Part shown: piece by piece, positions 1 through 6,735 of the stretch
Numbering within the stretch: position 1 is the first letter of the stretch
Layout: each line of letters begins with the position of its first letter
Assembly: GCA_964655225.1 (NCBI GenBank)
Contig: CAZZMB010000037.1
Location: forward strand, 1-23,619
Origin: JAFMKE01 sp964655225
Lineage (GTDB): Bacteria > Bacteroidota > Bacteroidia > Chitinophagales > UBA8649
Direction of reading: 5' to 3'
Length of the DNA: 23,619 nt
Made by a program: the position numbers and the translations under genes
Notes under the pieces: generated by a model
What the model was told of the DNA's origin: nothing
The model's input: the letters and a program-made list of their open reading frames with translations, nothing else
Databases searched by the model: none

Positions 1-101
1 CACTCAATAAGAATATAGAACTGCATATTAGAGCCTGAAAACAATACTAACCCATGTATATTCACATTGTTAGTTTACTGTATCCCAACTTATTCTAGCT
101 G

Positions 102-138
102 AAAGCCTCCACCAAGGTATCCATGGTGGAGGCTTTTT
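102..138 (+). terminator. Rho-independent terminator of an off-window gene
   Basis: A perfect 13-bp inverted repeat (102-114 with 124-136, stem AAAGCCTCCACCA) encloses a 9-nt loop and ends in five T residues at 134-138. The T-run lies on the + strand, so it should end transcription of a + strand gene whose coding part is left of the window; bases 1-101 carry stops in all three forward frames and no recognisable gene. It isolates truB from whatever precedes it. Confidence 0.9.
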
Positions 139-140
139 GA

Positions 141-171
141 TTGGATGAAGACCAAAATTTATGTAATTTTG
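141..171 (+). promoter_or_regulatory. truB-ribF promoter, Bacteroidota primary sigma type
   Basis: TTG at 141-143 is followed by exactly 20 nt and TAATTTTG at 164-171, an exact match to the Bacteroidota consensus (TTG, 17-23 nt, TAnnTTTG). It begins three bases after the T-run of the preceding terminator, so truB and ribF form a new transcription unit. Transcription is expected to start near 176-178, about 20 nt before the TTG start of truB. Confidence 0.75.
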
Positions 172-198
172 TAAGCTTTAGTTCCAAACCACCGCAAC

Positions 199-933
199 TT
201 GATATTTACACGAGAAAGTCAACTTTTACAGTTAAAAGAAGCATCTATCATACTTTTAGACAAGCCAATAAATTGGACTTCTTTTGATGCAGTAAAAAAA
301 CTCAAGTACGCTATAAGTAAACAAATAGGAGTGAAAGCACGTAAATTTAAAATCGGGCATGCAGGAACTTTAGATCCTCTTGCCTCTGGGCTGCTGATAC
401 TGTGCACCGGAAAAGCGACTAAATCAATACAAGGGATTCAAGATGCACCCAAATCCTATGAAGGAACATTCGAGCTTGGAGCCACGACACCTTCATATGA
501 TCTGGAAACTGAAGTAGATCAAAAATTCAGTTTAGAAGGACTATCAGAAATGGCTTGTCAGGAGGCTACTAAAAGCTTTCTTGGCGAGATCGATCAAACT
601 CCTCCTATCTTTTCCGCGATTTGGGTCGATGGTGTTAGAGCCTATAAACTCGCAAGGAAAGGAGAAGACGTTAAACTTAAAAGCAGAAAAGTAACCTTAC
701 ATACATTTGATGTGGATGCTCAACAATTGCCCACTATAAAGTTTAAGGTTAAATGCTCAAAAGGCACTTACATAAGATCCTTAGCCAATGATTTTGGAGC
801 TCACCTTAATAATGGAGCTTATCTGAGTAGTTTAAAGCGGACTGCAATTGGAGATTACAAAATCTCAGAGTCATGGAATATTGAGGATTTGATTGAATTT
901 ATAAATACCTTTGAGCGTAATGAGAGTCTTTAA
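199..933 (+). CDS. truB: tRNA pseudouridine(55) synthase TruB
   Basis: Cytoplasmic enzyme that isomerises U55 of the T-loop of tRNAs to pseudouridine. The 244-aa product shows the family signatures in order: DKPINWTSFDAV at 21-32, GHAGTLDPLASG around the catalytic Asp59, and the late motif KGTYIRSLANDFG. The length fits short bacterial TruB without a long PUA extension. The start is TTG at 199: the frame is closed by TAA at 172-174 and no ATG or GTG occurs between that stop and the conserved N-terminal motif; the predicted transcription start about 20 nt upstream agrees. The 3' end overlaps ribF by 14 nt, so the two are translationally coupled. In many bacteria truB lies beside ribF, so the context is expected. 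The family call is secure; the exact start is a little less so. Confidence 0.95.
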   Translation: MIFTRESQLLQLKEASIILLDKPINWTSFDAVKKLKYAISKQIGVKARKFKIGHAGTLDPLASGLLILCTGKATKSIQGIQDAPKSYEGTFELGATTPSYDLETEVDQKFSLEGLSEMACQEATKSFLGEIDQTPPIFSAIWVDGVRAYKLARKGEDVKLKSRKVTLHTFDVDAQQLPTIKFKVKCSKGTYIRSLANDFGAHLNNGAYLSSLKRTAIGDYKISESWNIEDLIEFINTFERNESL

Positions 934-1846
934 GAACCTAGAAGAATTACCTAAATTCAAAAATACAGTGATCACTATTGGTACTTTTGATGGAGTCCAC
1001 AAAGGCCATCAAAAAATACTCAAAAGAATTACTGATATCGCCCAATCAAGAAATGGGGAAAGTATTTTAATCACCTTTAATCCGCATCCAAGATTCGTTC
1101 TCCAACCAGGAAATAAAGACTTAAAGTTATTAAATACACTGGATGAGAAAATTAGATTATTAGAAAATTTTGGTTTAGACAATTTAGTAGTTGCTCCTTT
1201 TAGCAAAGACTTTAGTCAAATGCCAGCACTTGCCTACATCAAAGATTTTCTCGTTGAGAATTTTCATCCAAATACTATAGTTATTGGATATGATCATCAT
1301 TTCGGTATTAATAGAAGTGGGGATATTAACCTCTTAAAAGAGTACCAAAAGGTATTTCAATTTCAAGTTGAACAGATATCTAAAGAGACTATTGAAGATA
1401 TTGCGATTAGTAGTACAAAAATTCGAAAAGCCCTGTTGGCTGGCGATATTGAAACTGGTGGACATTTGTTGGGATATCCTTATCAGCTTTCAGGATATGT
1501 AATCAAAGGAGAACAAATAGGAAGGACTTTAGGATTTCCTACAGCAAACATTCAATTAACTGTTAATTATAAGCTTATTCCAAAGACTGGAGTGTTTGCT
1601 GTAATGATACATGTTCAAGGTAAAAATTATAAAGGAATGCTCAACATTGGATTTCGACCAACTGTAGAAGGAAATAGTAAAACAATTGAGGTAAATATAT
1701 TCGATTTCAATAAAGATATCTACGGAGAAGAAATTAGTATAACCCTTGTGAAAAGATTAAGAGATGAGAAGAAATTTAAAAGCCTGGAAGCGCTAAAAAA
1801 GCAGATTACTTCTGATAAAAAAGAAGCCCTTAAGTACTTTGAATAG
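920..1846 (+). CDS. ribF: bifunctional riboflavin kinase / FMN adenylyltransferase RibF
   Basis: Converts riboflavin to FMN and FMN to FAD in the cytoplasm. Counting from ATG 920 (308 aa), the N-terminal adenylyltransferase domain shows the nucleotidyltransferase motif GTFDGVHKGHQ at 21-31, then GYDHHFGINRSGD at about 123-135 and SSTKIR at 164-169. The C-terminal kinase domain has GRTLGFPTANI at 201-211, IGFRPTVE at 243-250 and a TIEVNIFDF segment that supplies the family's catalytic Glu. An in-frame TTG lies three codons upstream at 911, but ATG 920 gives the normal family N terminus (MRVFKNLEELP). The ATG lies inside the end of truB (14-nt overlap), so expression depends on the truB promoter and probably on coupled translation. 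It converges on holA with 45 bp between them and no clear terminator. Confidence 0.95.
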   Translation: MRVFKNLEELPKFKNTVITIGTFDGVHKGHQKILKRITDIAQSRNGESILITFNPHPRFVLQPGNKDLKLLNTLDEKIRLLENFGLDNLVVAPFSKDFSQMPALAYIKDFLVENFHPNTIVIGYDHHFGINRSGDINLLKEYQKVFQFQVEQISKETIEDIAISSTKIRKALLAGDIETGGHLLGYPYQLSGYVIKGEQIGRTLGFPTANIQLTVNYKLIPKTGVFAVMIHVQGKNYKGMLNIGFRPTVEGNSKTIEVNIFDFNKDIYGEEISITLVKRLRDEKKFKSLEALKKQITSDKKEALKYFE

Positions 1847-1891
1847 TCTCTTTATTCATACATGCCAAAAAAAATAAAATAGTTAAGTTCT

Positions 1892-2905
1892 TTACAAACT
1901 AAAAATTATATAAGTCATTTCAGTAAGCAATTCCGAAGCATTTAAGCTTTTATTCCCCAGTCCCTTAGATTTCAAATCATAATCACCTAGAATTTTTAGG
2001 GTTCCCTCTAGTTGCGCTAAAGTATATTTGCTTGCATAACGTTTATAATCCTTTACAAAAAAAGGATTGGTTTTTAACATAAGCGCTAAATCACGATCAT
2101 TAGTCCCTGTGGCATACTTACATAAAAATATCTTTTGATATAAGGCATGAATAGAACCAAGCGCTAATGGCAATACCAAGCCTTTAGGATTAGATTCAAA
2201 ATAATGTAAAATTCGATATGTTTTCTCTAAATTTTTATCTCCTAAAGCCGCGGTAAACTCGAATATATTGTAATCCTTAGAAGCTCCAATATTTTTTTCA
2301 ATATCCTCCTCACTTATAGCTGCCTTCTCTCCAAGTATCATTTGAAGTTTATCCAGCTCATTAACTATTTTACTAATATCAGCACCTAGAAATTCATTCA
2401 ACATTTCTATTCCTTTGGCCGAAATACTCAATTTCTTTTCGCTCGCGTAATTCGAAATCCACTTATTCACCTCATAATCTCGAATAGCCTTAGACTCCAT
2501 TGCTGCAGAAGTTTTACTCGCAATCAGCTTTTTAAATACTGTCTTACGCTTATCTGGGTTGGTATGTTTATAGGCTAGAACAAGAATCGTAGAAGGCGTA
2601 GGATTTTTGAAATATTCCTCAAAGTCCCCAAAAGCCGAAAGCTGCTGAGCTTCTTTAACAATTATCAATTGATGGTTAGCCATCATAGGCAGACGACGTG
2701 CACTCTCTACAACTTGAAGAGCGCTAACCTCCTTACCATATAATATTTGAAAATTAAAGGCCTTTTCAGTTTCATTTAAAACGTGCGCTTCAATATAATC
2801 AACGACTTCATCGATATAATATGACTCATCCCCAAATAAAAAATAAATAGGGTGATAAATCTTCTTTTTTAGGTCACTTATAATTTGTGCAAAATCCTGC
2901 TTCAA
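1892..2905 (-). CDS. holA: DNA polymerase III delta subunit HolA
   Basis: Clamp-loader subunit that opens the beta sliding clamp at the replication fork. The 337-aa protein has the typical delta N terminus (IYHPIYFLFGDES about 16-28, a degenerate AAA+ fold without a functional P-loop), a middle helical region and a C-terminal domain. The start is TTG at 2905: minus-strand TTGA carries both the holA start and the TGA stop of amn, a 4-nt overlap that implies translational coupling. The next Met lies near residue 74, inside the conserved domain, so an ATG start is not plausible. It is the second gene of an amn-holA unit. Sequence divergence is normal for HolA; the YIDEVVDYIEAHVL segment and overall length support the call. 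Confidence 0.92.
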   Translation of the reverse strand: MKQDFAQIISDLKKKIYHPIYFLFGDESYYIDEVVDYIEAHVLNETEKAFNFQILYGKEVSALQVVESARRLPMMANHQLIIVKEAQQLSAFGDFEEYFKNPTPSTILVLAYKHTNPDKRKTVFKKLIASKTSAAMESKAIRDYEVNKWISNYASEKKLSISAKGIEMLNEFLGADISKIVNELDKLQMILGEKAAISEEDIEKNIGASKDYNIFEFTAALGDKNLEKTYRILHYFESNPKGLVLPLALGSIHALYQKIFLCKYATGTNDRDLALMLKTNPFFVKDYKRYASKYTLAQLEGTLKILGDYDLKSKGLGNKSLNASELLTEMTYIIFSL

Positions 2906-3672
2906 AATCTCAAATGCTTAATTGTTAAGCCTTCATTTATCAACTGTCTCAATGAATCAATACCCATTTTCAAGTGAAGATCAACATAGTTTGTAGTGAT
3001 TTTTTCATCACTTTTAGAGGTCTTAACGCCATCTGGCACCATAGGTTGGTCGGAAACTAATAAAATTGCTCCAGCTGGAATTTTATTAGCAAAAGCAGTT
3101 GTGAATATAGTAGCTGTTTCCATGTCTATTGCCATGGCTCTTATACGCTTTAAATATTTTTTAAACTTCTCATCAAACTCCCAAACTCTTCTGTTGGTTG
3201 TATAAACGGTCCCTGTCCAATAATCCATACCAAAGTCACGTATAGTAGTAGATATTGCCTTTTGCAAGGCGAATGCGGGCAGTGAAGGCACCTCTGGCGG
3301 AAAATAATCATTACTTGTTCCCTCCCCTCTTATTGCCGCAATGGGTAAAACAAAATCACCCAATTTATTTTTCTTCTTCAATCCTCCGCACTTCCCCAAA
3401 AATAGAACCCCCTTAGGTTTTATTGCAGACAAACAATCCATAACAGTAGCAGCATTAGGGCTACCCATTCCAAAATTAATAATAGTTATCCCTTCCGCTG
3501 TAGCCGTTTGCATGGGCTTATCTTTTCCTGTTACATCCACATTGTGCCATTCAGCAAATTTGTCAATGTAGTTAGAAAAATTAGTTAGCAATACATACTG
3601 ACCAAAATCAGCCAGAGCTACACCAGTATAACGCGGCAACCAATTTTCAACTATTTCTTGTTTTGTCTTCAT
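2902..3672 (-). CDS. amn: AMP nucleosidase, short Bacteroidota form
   Basis: Hydrolyses AMP to adenine and ribose 5-phosphate and so contributes to purine salvage and adenylate balance. The 256-aa product belongs to the nucleoside phosphorylase / MTAN superfamily: GMGSPNAAT at 68-76, GKCGGL at 93-98, the substrate-binding DMET at 183-186 and the catalytic-loop SDQP at 207-210. It lacks the long N-terminal domain of the enterobacterial enzyme, as is usual in this phylum. The start is ATG 3672 with AAGGGA about 8 nt upstream, one of the few Shine-Dalgarno-like sites here. The stop overlaps the holA start. Only 23 bp separate it from the divergent nuclease-domain gene, so its promoter must lie partly in that gene's 5' end (TAGCTTTT near the neighbour's ATG is the best candidate). 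Confidence 0.9.
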   Translation of the reverse strand: MKTKQEIVENWLPRYTGVALADFGQYVLLTNFSNYIDKFAEWHNVDVTGKDKPMQTATAEGITIINFGMGSPNAATVMDCLSAIKPKGVLFLGKCGGLKKKNKLGDFVLPIAAIRGEGTSNDYFPPEVPSLPAFALQKAISTTIRDFGMDYWTGTVYTTNRRVWEFDEKFKKYLKRIRAMAIDMETATIFTTAFANKIPAGAILLVSDQPMVPDGVKTSKSDEKITTNYVDLHLKMGIDSLRQLINEGLTIKHLRF

Positions 3673-3695
3673 AATCCCTTAATTTAGCAAAAGCT

Positions 3696-4133
3696 ATGAA
3701 ACTTTCTTTTCGTAAATATGATTTCAATATCCACAAGCAGGAAGATCAGCTATTCATATTTGACGAAGTTAGGAAGAAAAATGTAATTATAACTCCTGAA
3801 GAATGGGTAAGACAGAATTTACTGCACTATTTTTATGAGGATTTAGCTTACCCAAAAAGCAAAATTGCAATAGAAAAAGAATTTATACTTAATGGCCGAA
3901 AAAAACGATTCGACATGCTTGTTTTTGATGGAGACATGAAACCCTTCTTACTTCTTGAGTGTAAATCACAAGCGGAATCTCTCAATGAAAATGTACTCAG
4001 GCAATGTTTAAATTATAACATGAACTATAAAGTACCTTATCTCTGCATAAGCAATGGAGACTTCACCTTTTTATGGTCTTTAAAAAAGGGGAAAGCTGAA
4101 GCACTTGAAACCTTCCCAGTGTATCCTAAATAA
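3696..4133 (+). CDS. orphan HsdR-N-like PD-(D/E)XK nuclease domain protein
   Basis: A 145-aa protein resembling the isolated N-terminal nuclease domain of type I restriction HsdR subunits (the HSDR_N_2 type). Active-site elements are visible: upstream acidic residues E60/E62, RFDMLVF with Asp73, LLLECKSQ giving Glu88-x-Lys90, and RQCLNY giving Gln103-xxx-Tyr107, the QxxxY motif of RecB-type nucleases. All catalytic positions are kept, so the fold is probably active or at least nucleic-acid binding. No helicase, HsdM or HsdS gene is nearby and the protein ends after the nuclease fold, so this is not a restriction system in the usual sense. I recall similar stand-alone genes beside holA in other Bacteroidota, which would suggest a DNA maintenance role; that is inference. 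It diverges from amn with a 23-bp spacer. Confidence 0.82.
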   Translation: MKLSFRKYDFNIHKQEDQLFIFDEVRKKNVIITPEEWVRQNLLHYFYEDLAYPKSKIAIEKEFILNGRKKRFDMLVFDGDMKPFLLLECKSQAESLNENVLRQCLNYNMNYKVPYLCISNGDFTFLWSLKKGKAEALETFPVYPK

Positions 4134-4173
4134 GATGAAACATCTCCACGCATCGCAACACCAAAACTATTAA

Positions 4174-4373
4174 GTCTTCTTAGTGAATAAATTGGAACTG
4201 GTAATCATCACATTTTATATTTGGCATGGAATTTCTATAAAGGTTAATCCTGGTAAACAGCCATTACCTGGCCTAAAAGCGTAACTCATTTGATAAAGAA
4301 GCTTTTAGATGGTAAAAAAACGAATAAGCTCCAAGATGAAAAGTTGAGGCCCTTTCTTAAGTATTTACAATAA
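4174..4373 (+). pseudogene. possible frameshifted gene remnant
   Basis: The stretch after the nuclease gene has two overlapping open segments that read like protein but have no usable start. Frame 4174-4284 includes FYIWHGISIKVNPGKQPLPG; frame 4257-4373 ends in DGKKTNKLQDEKLRPFLKYL and a TAA at 4371-4373 that runs straight into the terminator stem, as a genuine gene end would. A single indel near 4257-4284 would join them. I do not recognise the family. Chance open frames in AT-rich DNA are the alternative explanation. Confidence 0.35.
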
Positions 4374-4406
4374 AAAAGGGGAGCAATTAATTGCTCCCCT
4401 TTTTTT
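4372..4406. terminator. bidirectional terminator, 34-bp perfect palindrome
   Basis: Bases 4372-4405 form a perfect 34-bp palindrome: an A6 run, GGGGAGCAATT, its mirror, and a T run to 4406. Both strands therefore give a GC-rich stem followed by a U-tract. It sits between the + strand nuclease/remnant segment and the - strand lipoprotein gene and should stop transcription from both sides. Confidence 0.9.
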
Positions 4407-4424
4407 GAAATTTTAAGACCAGTC

Positions 4425-4682
4425 TTACTCAGCCATTTCATCTGCAGCAGCTTCAACTGCTTCAACTGCTTCAACTGCAGCTTCAGTAGCTTCTTCCATT
4501 GCATCTTCAACCATACCTTCAGCTCCATCCGCAGCTTCTTCTACAGCTTCACCAGCATCTTCCATAGCATCTTCAACTACTTCTACTGAATCCTCCACAA
4601 CTGTATCTGTTGTTTCGTCTGCTTGCTGGCATGAAAATGTTAATAATCCGGCAGCAATTAATAAAAAAGATAATTTTTTCAT
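4425..4682 (-). CDS. small acidic Ala/Glu-rich repeat lipoprotein
   Basis: An 85-aa protein with a lipoprotein signal: basic MKK, hydrophobic LSFLLIAAGLL and a lipobox-like TFSC with the acylated Cys at 18. The mature part (about 67 aa) consists almost wholly of Ala, Glu, Asp and Val in degenerate repeats (VEDAMEDA, VEEAADGA, VEDAMEEA, then VEA three times), strongly acidic and predicted to form one amphipathic or coiled-coil helix. No enzymatic motif is present. By composition it could be a periplasmic or outer-membrane spacer, or bind cations; this is speculation. The gene has its own weak promoter, lies downstream of der on the same strand, and ends just before the palindromic terminator. 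The biased composition produces a spurious open frame on the same strand, ignored here. Confidence 0.8.
   Translation of the reverse strand: MKKLSFLLIAAGLLTFSCQQADETTDTVVEDSVEVVEDAMEDAGEAVEEAADGAEGMVEDAMEEATEAAVEAVEAVEAAADEMAE
4451..4477 (-). repeat. in-gene tandem repeat, 3 x 9 bp
   Basis: Three perfect tandem copies of CTTCAACTG (+ strand) lie in the 3' part of the lipoprotein gene and encode repeated Val-Glu-Ala. Unit length is a multiple of three, so slippage would change the number of tripeptides without a frameshift. Confidence 0.9.
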
Positions 4683-4719
4683 TTTAATTTGTTTTAGTGT
4701 TTTTAGTAAATATTTAGCA

Positions 4720-4727
4720 TAAAGATA
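4720..4727 (-). promoter_or_regulatory. probable -7 element of the lipoprotein gene
   Basis: Minus-strand TATCTTTA matches TAnnTTTG in seven of eight positions, about 38 nt upstream of the ATG at 4682. No TTG was found at the expected spacing upstream. It suggests separate transcription of this gene from der. Confidence 0.4.
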
Positions 4728-4751
4728 AAAATTTATTACTTCTATAAAAAT

Positions 4752-6059
4752 TTATTTCTCTCTGAAGAAAATATTAATTGGAACTCCTGTAAAATTATAC
4801 TTATTTCGGATTTGATTTTCTAAGAAGTTTTTGTAGGCGTCTCTTATATATTTTGGATTACTGCAGAAGAAAGCAAACGAAGGAGTGGTCGCTGGAAGTT
4901 GTGTAACAAACTTAATATTAATACTCTTTCCTTTTACTACAGGCGGCTGATTACGTTCAATAACCTTCAATAAATAATCATTTAATTTGGAGGTAGGAAT
5001 TTTACGTTTCTTGTTTTCATATACGTCCAAAGCATAATCTAAGACCTTTAACACTCGCTGCTTCTCTGTCACTGAAATAAAAACTATTGGCACATCTCGG
5101 AAAGGAGCAATTCGATTTCGAATCATTTCTTCATATTCCTTTACCGTATTAGCTGTTTTATCAGGAACTAAATCCCACTTATTTACCGCAATCACAACCC
5201 CTCTCTTCTTTCTTGCAGCCAATGCAAAGATGCTTATATCCTGAGCTGTTACTCCTTTTGAAGCATCAATCATTAAGACGCAAACATCAGACTCATCCAA
5301 GGCTTTAATTGCCCGAATAACTGAATAAAACTCTAGGTTTTCATGAACCTTAGATTTTTTCCTAATACCTGCAGTATCTATTAAAAGAATATCCTTATTA
5401 AATTTCGTAAATCGGGTATGAATAGAGTCACGTGTTGTACCCGCAATCTCCGTTACTACATTTCTTTCTTCCCCGACAAACACATTAACAATAGAAGACT
5501 TACCAGCATTTGGCTGACCAATAATTGCAATTTTTGGCACATCCTCCTCCTCATAGTCCTCATCTATTTTTTCCATATCCTGAATGATAGCGTCCATTAA
5601 GTCGCCCGTTCCACTACCATTAATTGATGACAAAGCAAATAATTGCTCAACACCTAATGAATAAAACTCATTACTATCTAATAAACGCTGATGATTATCT
5701 ACTTTATTTACCACTAAAAGTACTGGTTTATCCCATTTTCTTAACATCGCTGCAATTTCGTCGTCGAGGTAAGTAATACCTGTAGTTACATCCACCACAA
5801 AAAGAAGCACATTCGCCTCTTGCATCGCAATTTTAACTTGATCCCGAATTGCCGATTCAAAAATATCCTCAGAATTAGGTACAAATCCACCGGTATCGAT
5901 TAAATTGAATCGAATACCTCCCCACTCCGACTCTCCGTATACTCTATCACGAGTAACGCCGCTTTGATCATCAACTATTGATTTTCTTTGTCCTGTAATT
6001 CGATTAAAAAGTGTTGACTTGCCTACATTAGGTCTTCCAACTATTGCTACTGTATCCAT
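4752..6059 (-). CDS. der: ribosome-assembly GTPase Der (EngA)
   Basis: Essential GTPase for maturation of the 50S subunit. From ATG 6059 the product is 435 aa with the diagnostic tandem G domains: first GRPNVGKST at 8-16, DTGG 55-58, NKVD 118-121; second GQPNAGKSS 181-189, DTAG 228-231, NKWD 293-296; then a C-terminal KH-like domain from about 345. A longer reading from TTG 6071 is rejected because that codon overlaps the perfect -7 element at 6068-6076 and therefore is probably not transcribed. If the -7 element is used, the mRNA leader is only a few bases. The gene lies downstream of the RluE-type gene but has its own promoter; both act on 23S rRNA / the large subunit. Confidence 0.97.
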   Translation of the reverse strand: MDTVAIVGRPNVGKSTLFNRITGQRKSIVDDQSGVTRDRVYGESEWGGIRFNLIDTGGFVPNSEDIFESAIRDQVKIAMQEANVLLFVVDVTTGITYLDDEIAAMLRKWDKPVLLVVNKVDNHQRLLDSNEFYSLGVEQLFALSSINGSGTGDLMDAIIQDMEKIDEDYEEEDVPKIAIIGQPNAGKSSIVNVFVGEERNVVTEIAGTTRDSIHTRFTKFNKDILLIDTAGIRKKSKVHENLEFYSVIRAIKALDESDVCVLMIDASKGVTAQDISIFALAARKKRGVVIAVNKWDLVPDKTANTVKEYEEMIRNRIAPFRDVPIVFISVTEKQRVLKVLDYALDVYENKKRKIPTSKLNDYLLKVIERNQPPVVKGKSINIKFVTQLPATTPSFAFFCSNPKYIRDAYKNFLENQIRNKYNFTGVPINIFFREK

Positions 6060-6067
6060 AATTTGGT

Positions 6068-6076
6068 GCAAAGATA
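6068..6076 (-). promoter_or_regulatory. der promoter, -7 element
   Basis: Minus-strand TATCTTTGC is a full match to TAnnTTTG (plus the frequent C). It ends only 8 nt before the der ATG, so the transcript would begin about 3-6 nt upstream of the start codon. No clear TTG at 17-23 nt upstream. Confidence 0.6.
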
Positions 6077-6122
6077 AGCTAAAAACTATGACATAGTACC
6101 TCTTTTGCTTACTATGCTATGG

Positions 6123-6689
6123 CTATAAATTAAACAACTCTTGAACGCTTCTTACCGGAAGATCCAAACAGATGTCATCAATACGATATCTAACCAAGCG
6201 TAATGTTGGAAAACCAATCGCATAGGTCATTTTTCGAACTTGACGAAATTTACCTTCTCGCAAGGTTATTGATATCCATGAACTCGGTCCATGATCTTCA
6301 TTATGAATTTTTCGATTCTCAAGAGGTAAATGATTCGGATGATTAATCTTCATTACTTTACAAGGCAAAGTCAGATACTTGATCCCATTTACACCAATTT
6401 CAACGCCGCCAGCTAGCTGTGCAATGGCATCCTTTGTAATTTCACCTTGTACTTGGACGTAATACTCTTTTTCTACTTTCTTACTTCTTATGGCTTCACT
6501 TATCTTCCCATTCGTAGTAAGAAGTAACAAGCCTTCAGAGTTTTCATCCAAGCGACCTATGGCCATAGTCCCTTGAGGGTATTCATAATACTCGCCTAAC
6601 AAGTGCTTACTGCCCTTCCTTTTCCCTTCGTAAATAAACTGACTTAAACAGTTATATGGTTTATGAAATTTAAAATGACGATGATTCAT
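6123..6689 (-). CDS. rluE: RluE/RsuA-family rRNA pseudouridine synthase
   Basis: Converts a uridine of 23S rRNA to pseudouridine; RluE-like proteins target U2457 (E. coli numbering). The 188-aa protein begins at the catalytic domain (FKFHKPYNCLSQF), without an N-terminal S4 domain, as in RluE and unlike RluB, RluF or RsuA. The active-site motif GRLDENSEGLLLLT places the nucleophilic Asp at 48; EKEYYVQV and the late LREGKFRQVRKM are also family signatures. The start is ATG 6689; its upstream region is shared with the divergent 6736 gene, and minus-strand TAGCTTTA at 6708-6701 is a likely -7 element. The paralogue choice within RsuA/RluB/E/F rests on length and lack of S4, so the target site is inferred. 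Confidence 0.88.
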   Translation of the reverse strand: MNHRHFKFHKPYNCLSQFIYEGKRKGSKHLLGEYYEYPQGTMAIGRLDENSEGLLLLTTNGKISEAIRSKKVEKEYYVQVQGEITKDAIAQLAGGVEIGVNGIKYLTLPCKVMKINHPNHLPLENRKIHNEDHGPSSWISITLREGKFRQVRKMTYAIGFPTLRLVRYRIDDICLDLPVRSVQELFNL

Positions 6690-6700
6690 GCGTGTAAAAC

Positions 6701-6708
6701 TAAAGCTA
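6701..6708 (-). promoter_or_regulatory. candidate -7 element of the RluE-type gene
   Basis: Minus-strand TAGCTTTA matches TAnnTTTG in seven of eight positions and lies 12 nt upstream of ATG 6689. It sits back to back with the + strand element at 6723-6730. Confidence 0.35.
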
Positions 6709-6722
6709 TTTGCTCATTTACC

Positions 6723-6730
6723 TATCTTTG
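6723..6730 (+). promoter_or_regulatory. -7 element of the 6736 gene
   Basis: TATCTTTG is an exact TAnnTTTG match ending 5 nt before ATG 6736, implying a transcript with almost no leader. It decides the start: an in-frame ATG at 6688 would lie upstream of the transcription start. Confidence 0.6.
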
Positions 6731-6735
6731 GGTTT

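Noticed and set aside
911..919. TTG 911 as ribF start
   Set aside because: ATG 920 is three codons downstream and gives the standard RibF N terminus.
1847..1891. Terminator between convergent ribF and holA
   Set aside because: A-rich sequence but no stable stem adjacent to a T-run could be found.
3696..4133. A type I restriction-modification system
   Set aside because: Only the small nuclease domain is present; no helicase motor, methylase or specificity subunit and no truncated remnants of them nearby.
4286..4528. Lysine/leucine-rich open frame on the minus strand
   Set aside because: It is a frame shadow of the repetitive lipoprotein gene and runs through the palindromic terminator.
6060..6071. 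Extended der start at TTG 6071 (adds four residues)
   Set aside because: The codon overlaps the perfect -7 element TATCTTTGC and would lie upstream of or at the transcription start; ATG 6059 gives the normal Der N terminus.
6688..6735. Upstream ATG 6688 for the helical protein
   Set aside because: It would overlap the divergent RluE-type start by 2 nt and lies upstream of the -7 element at 6723-6730; the extra residues look unlike the rest of the protein.
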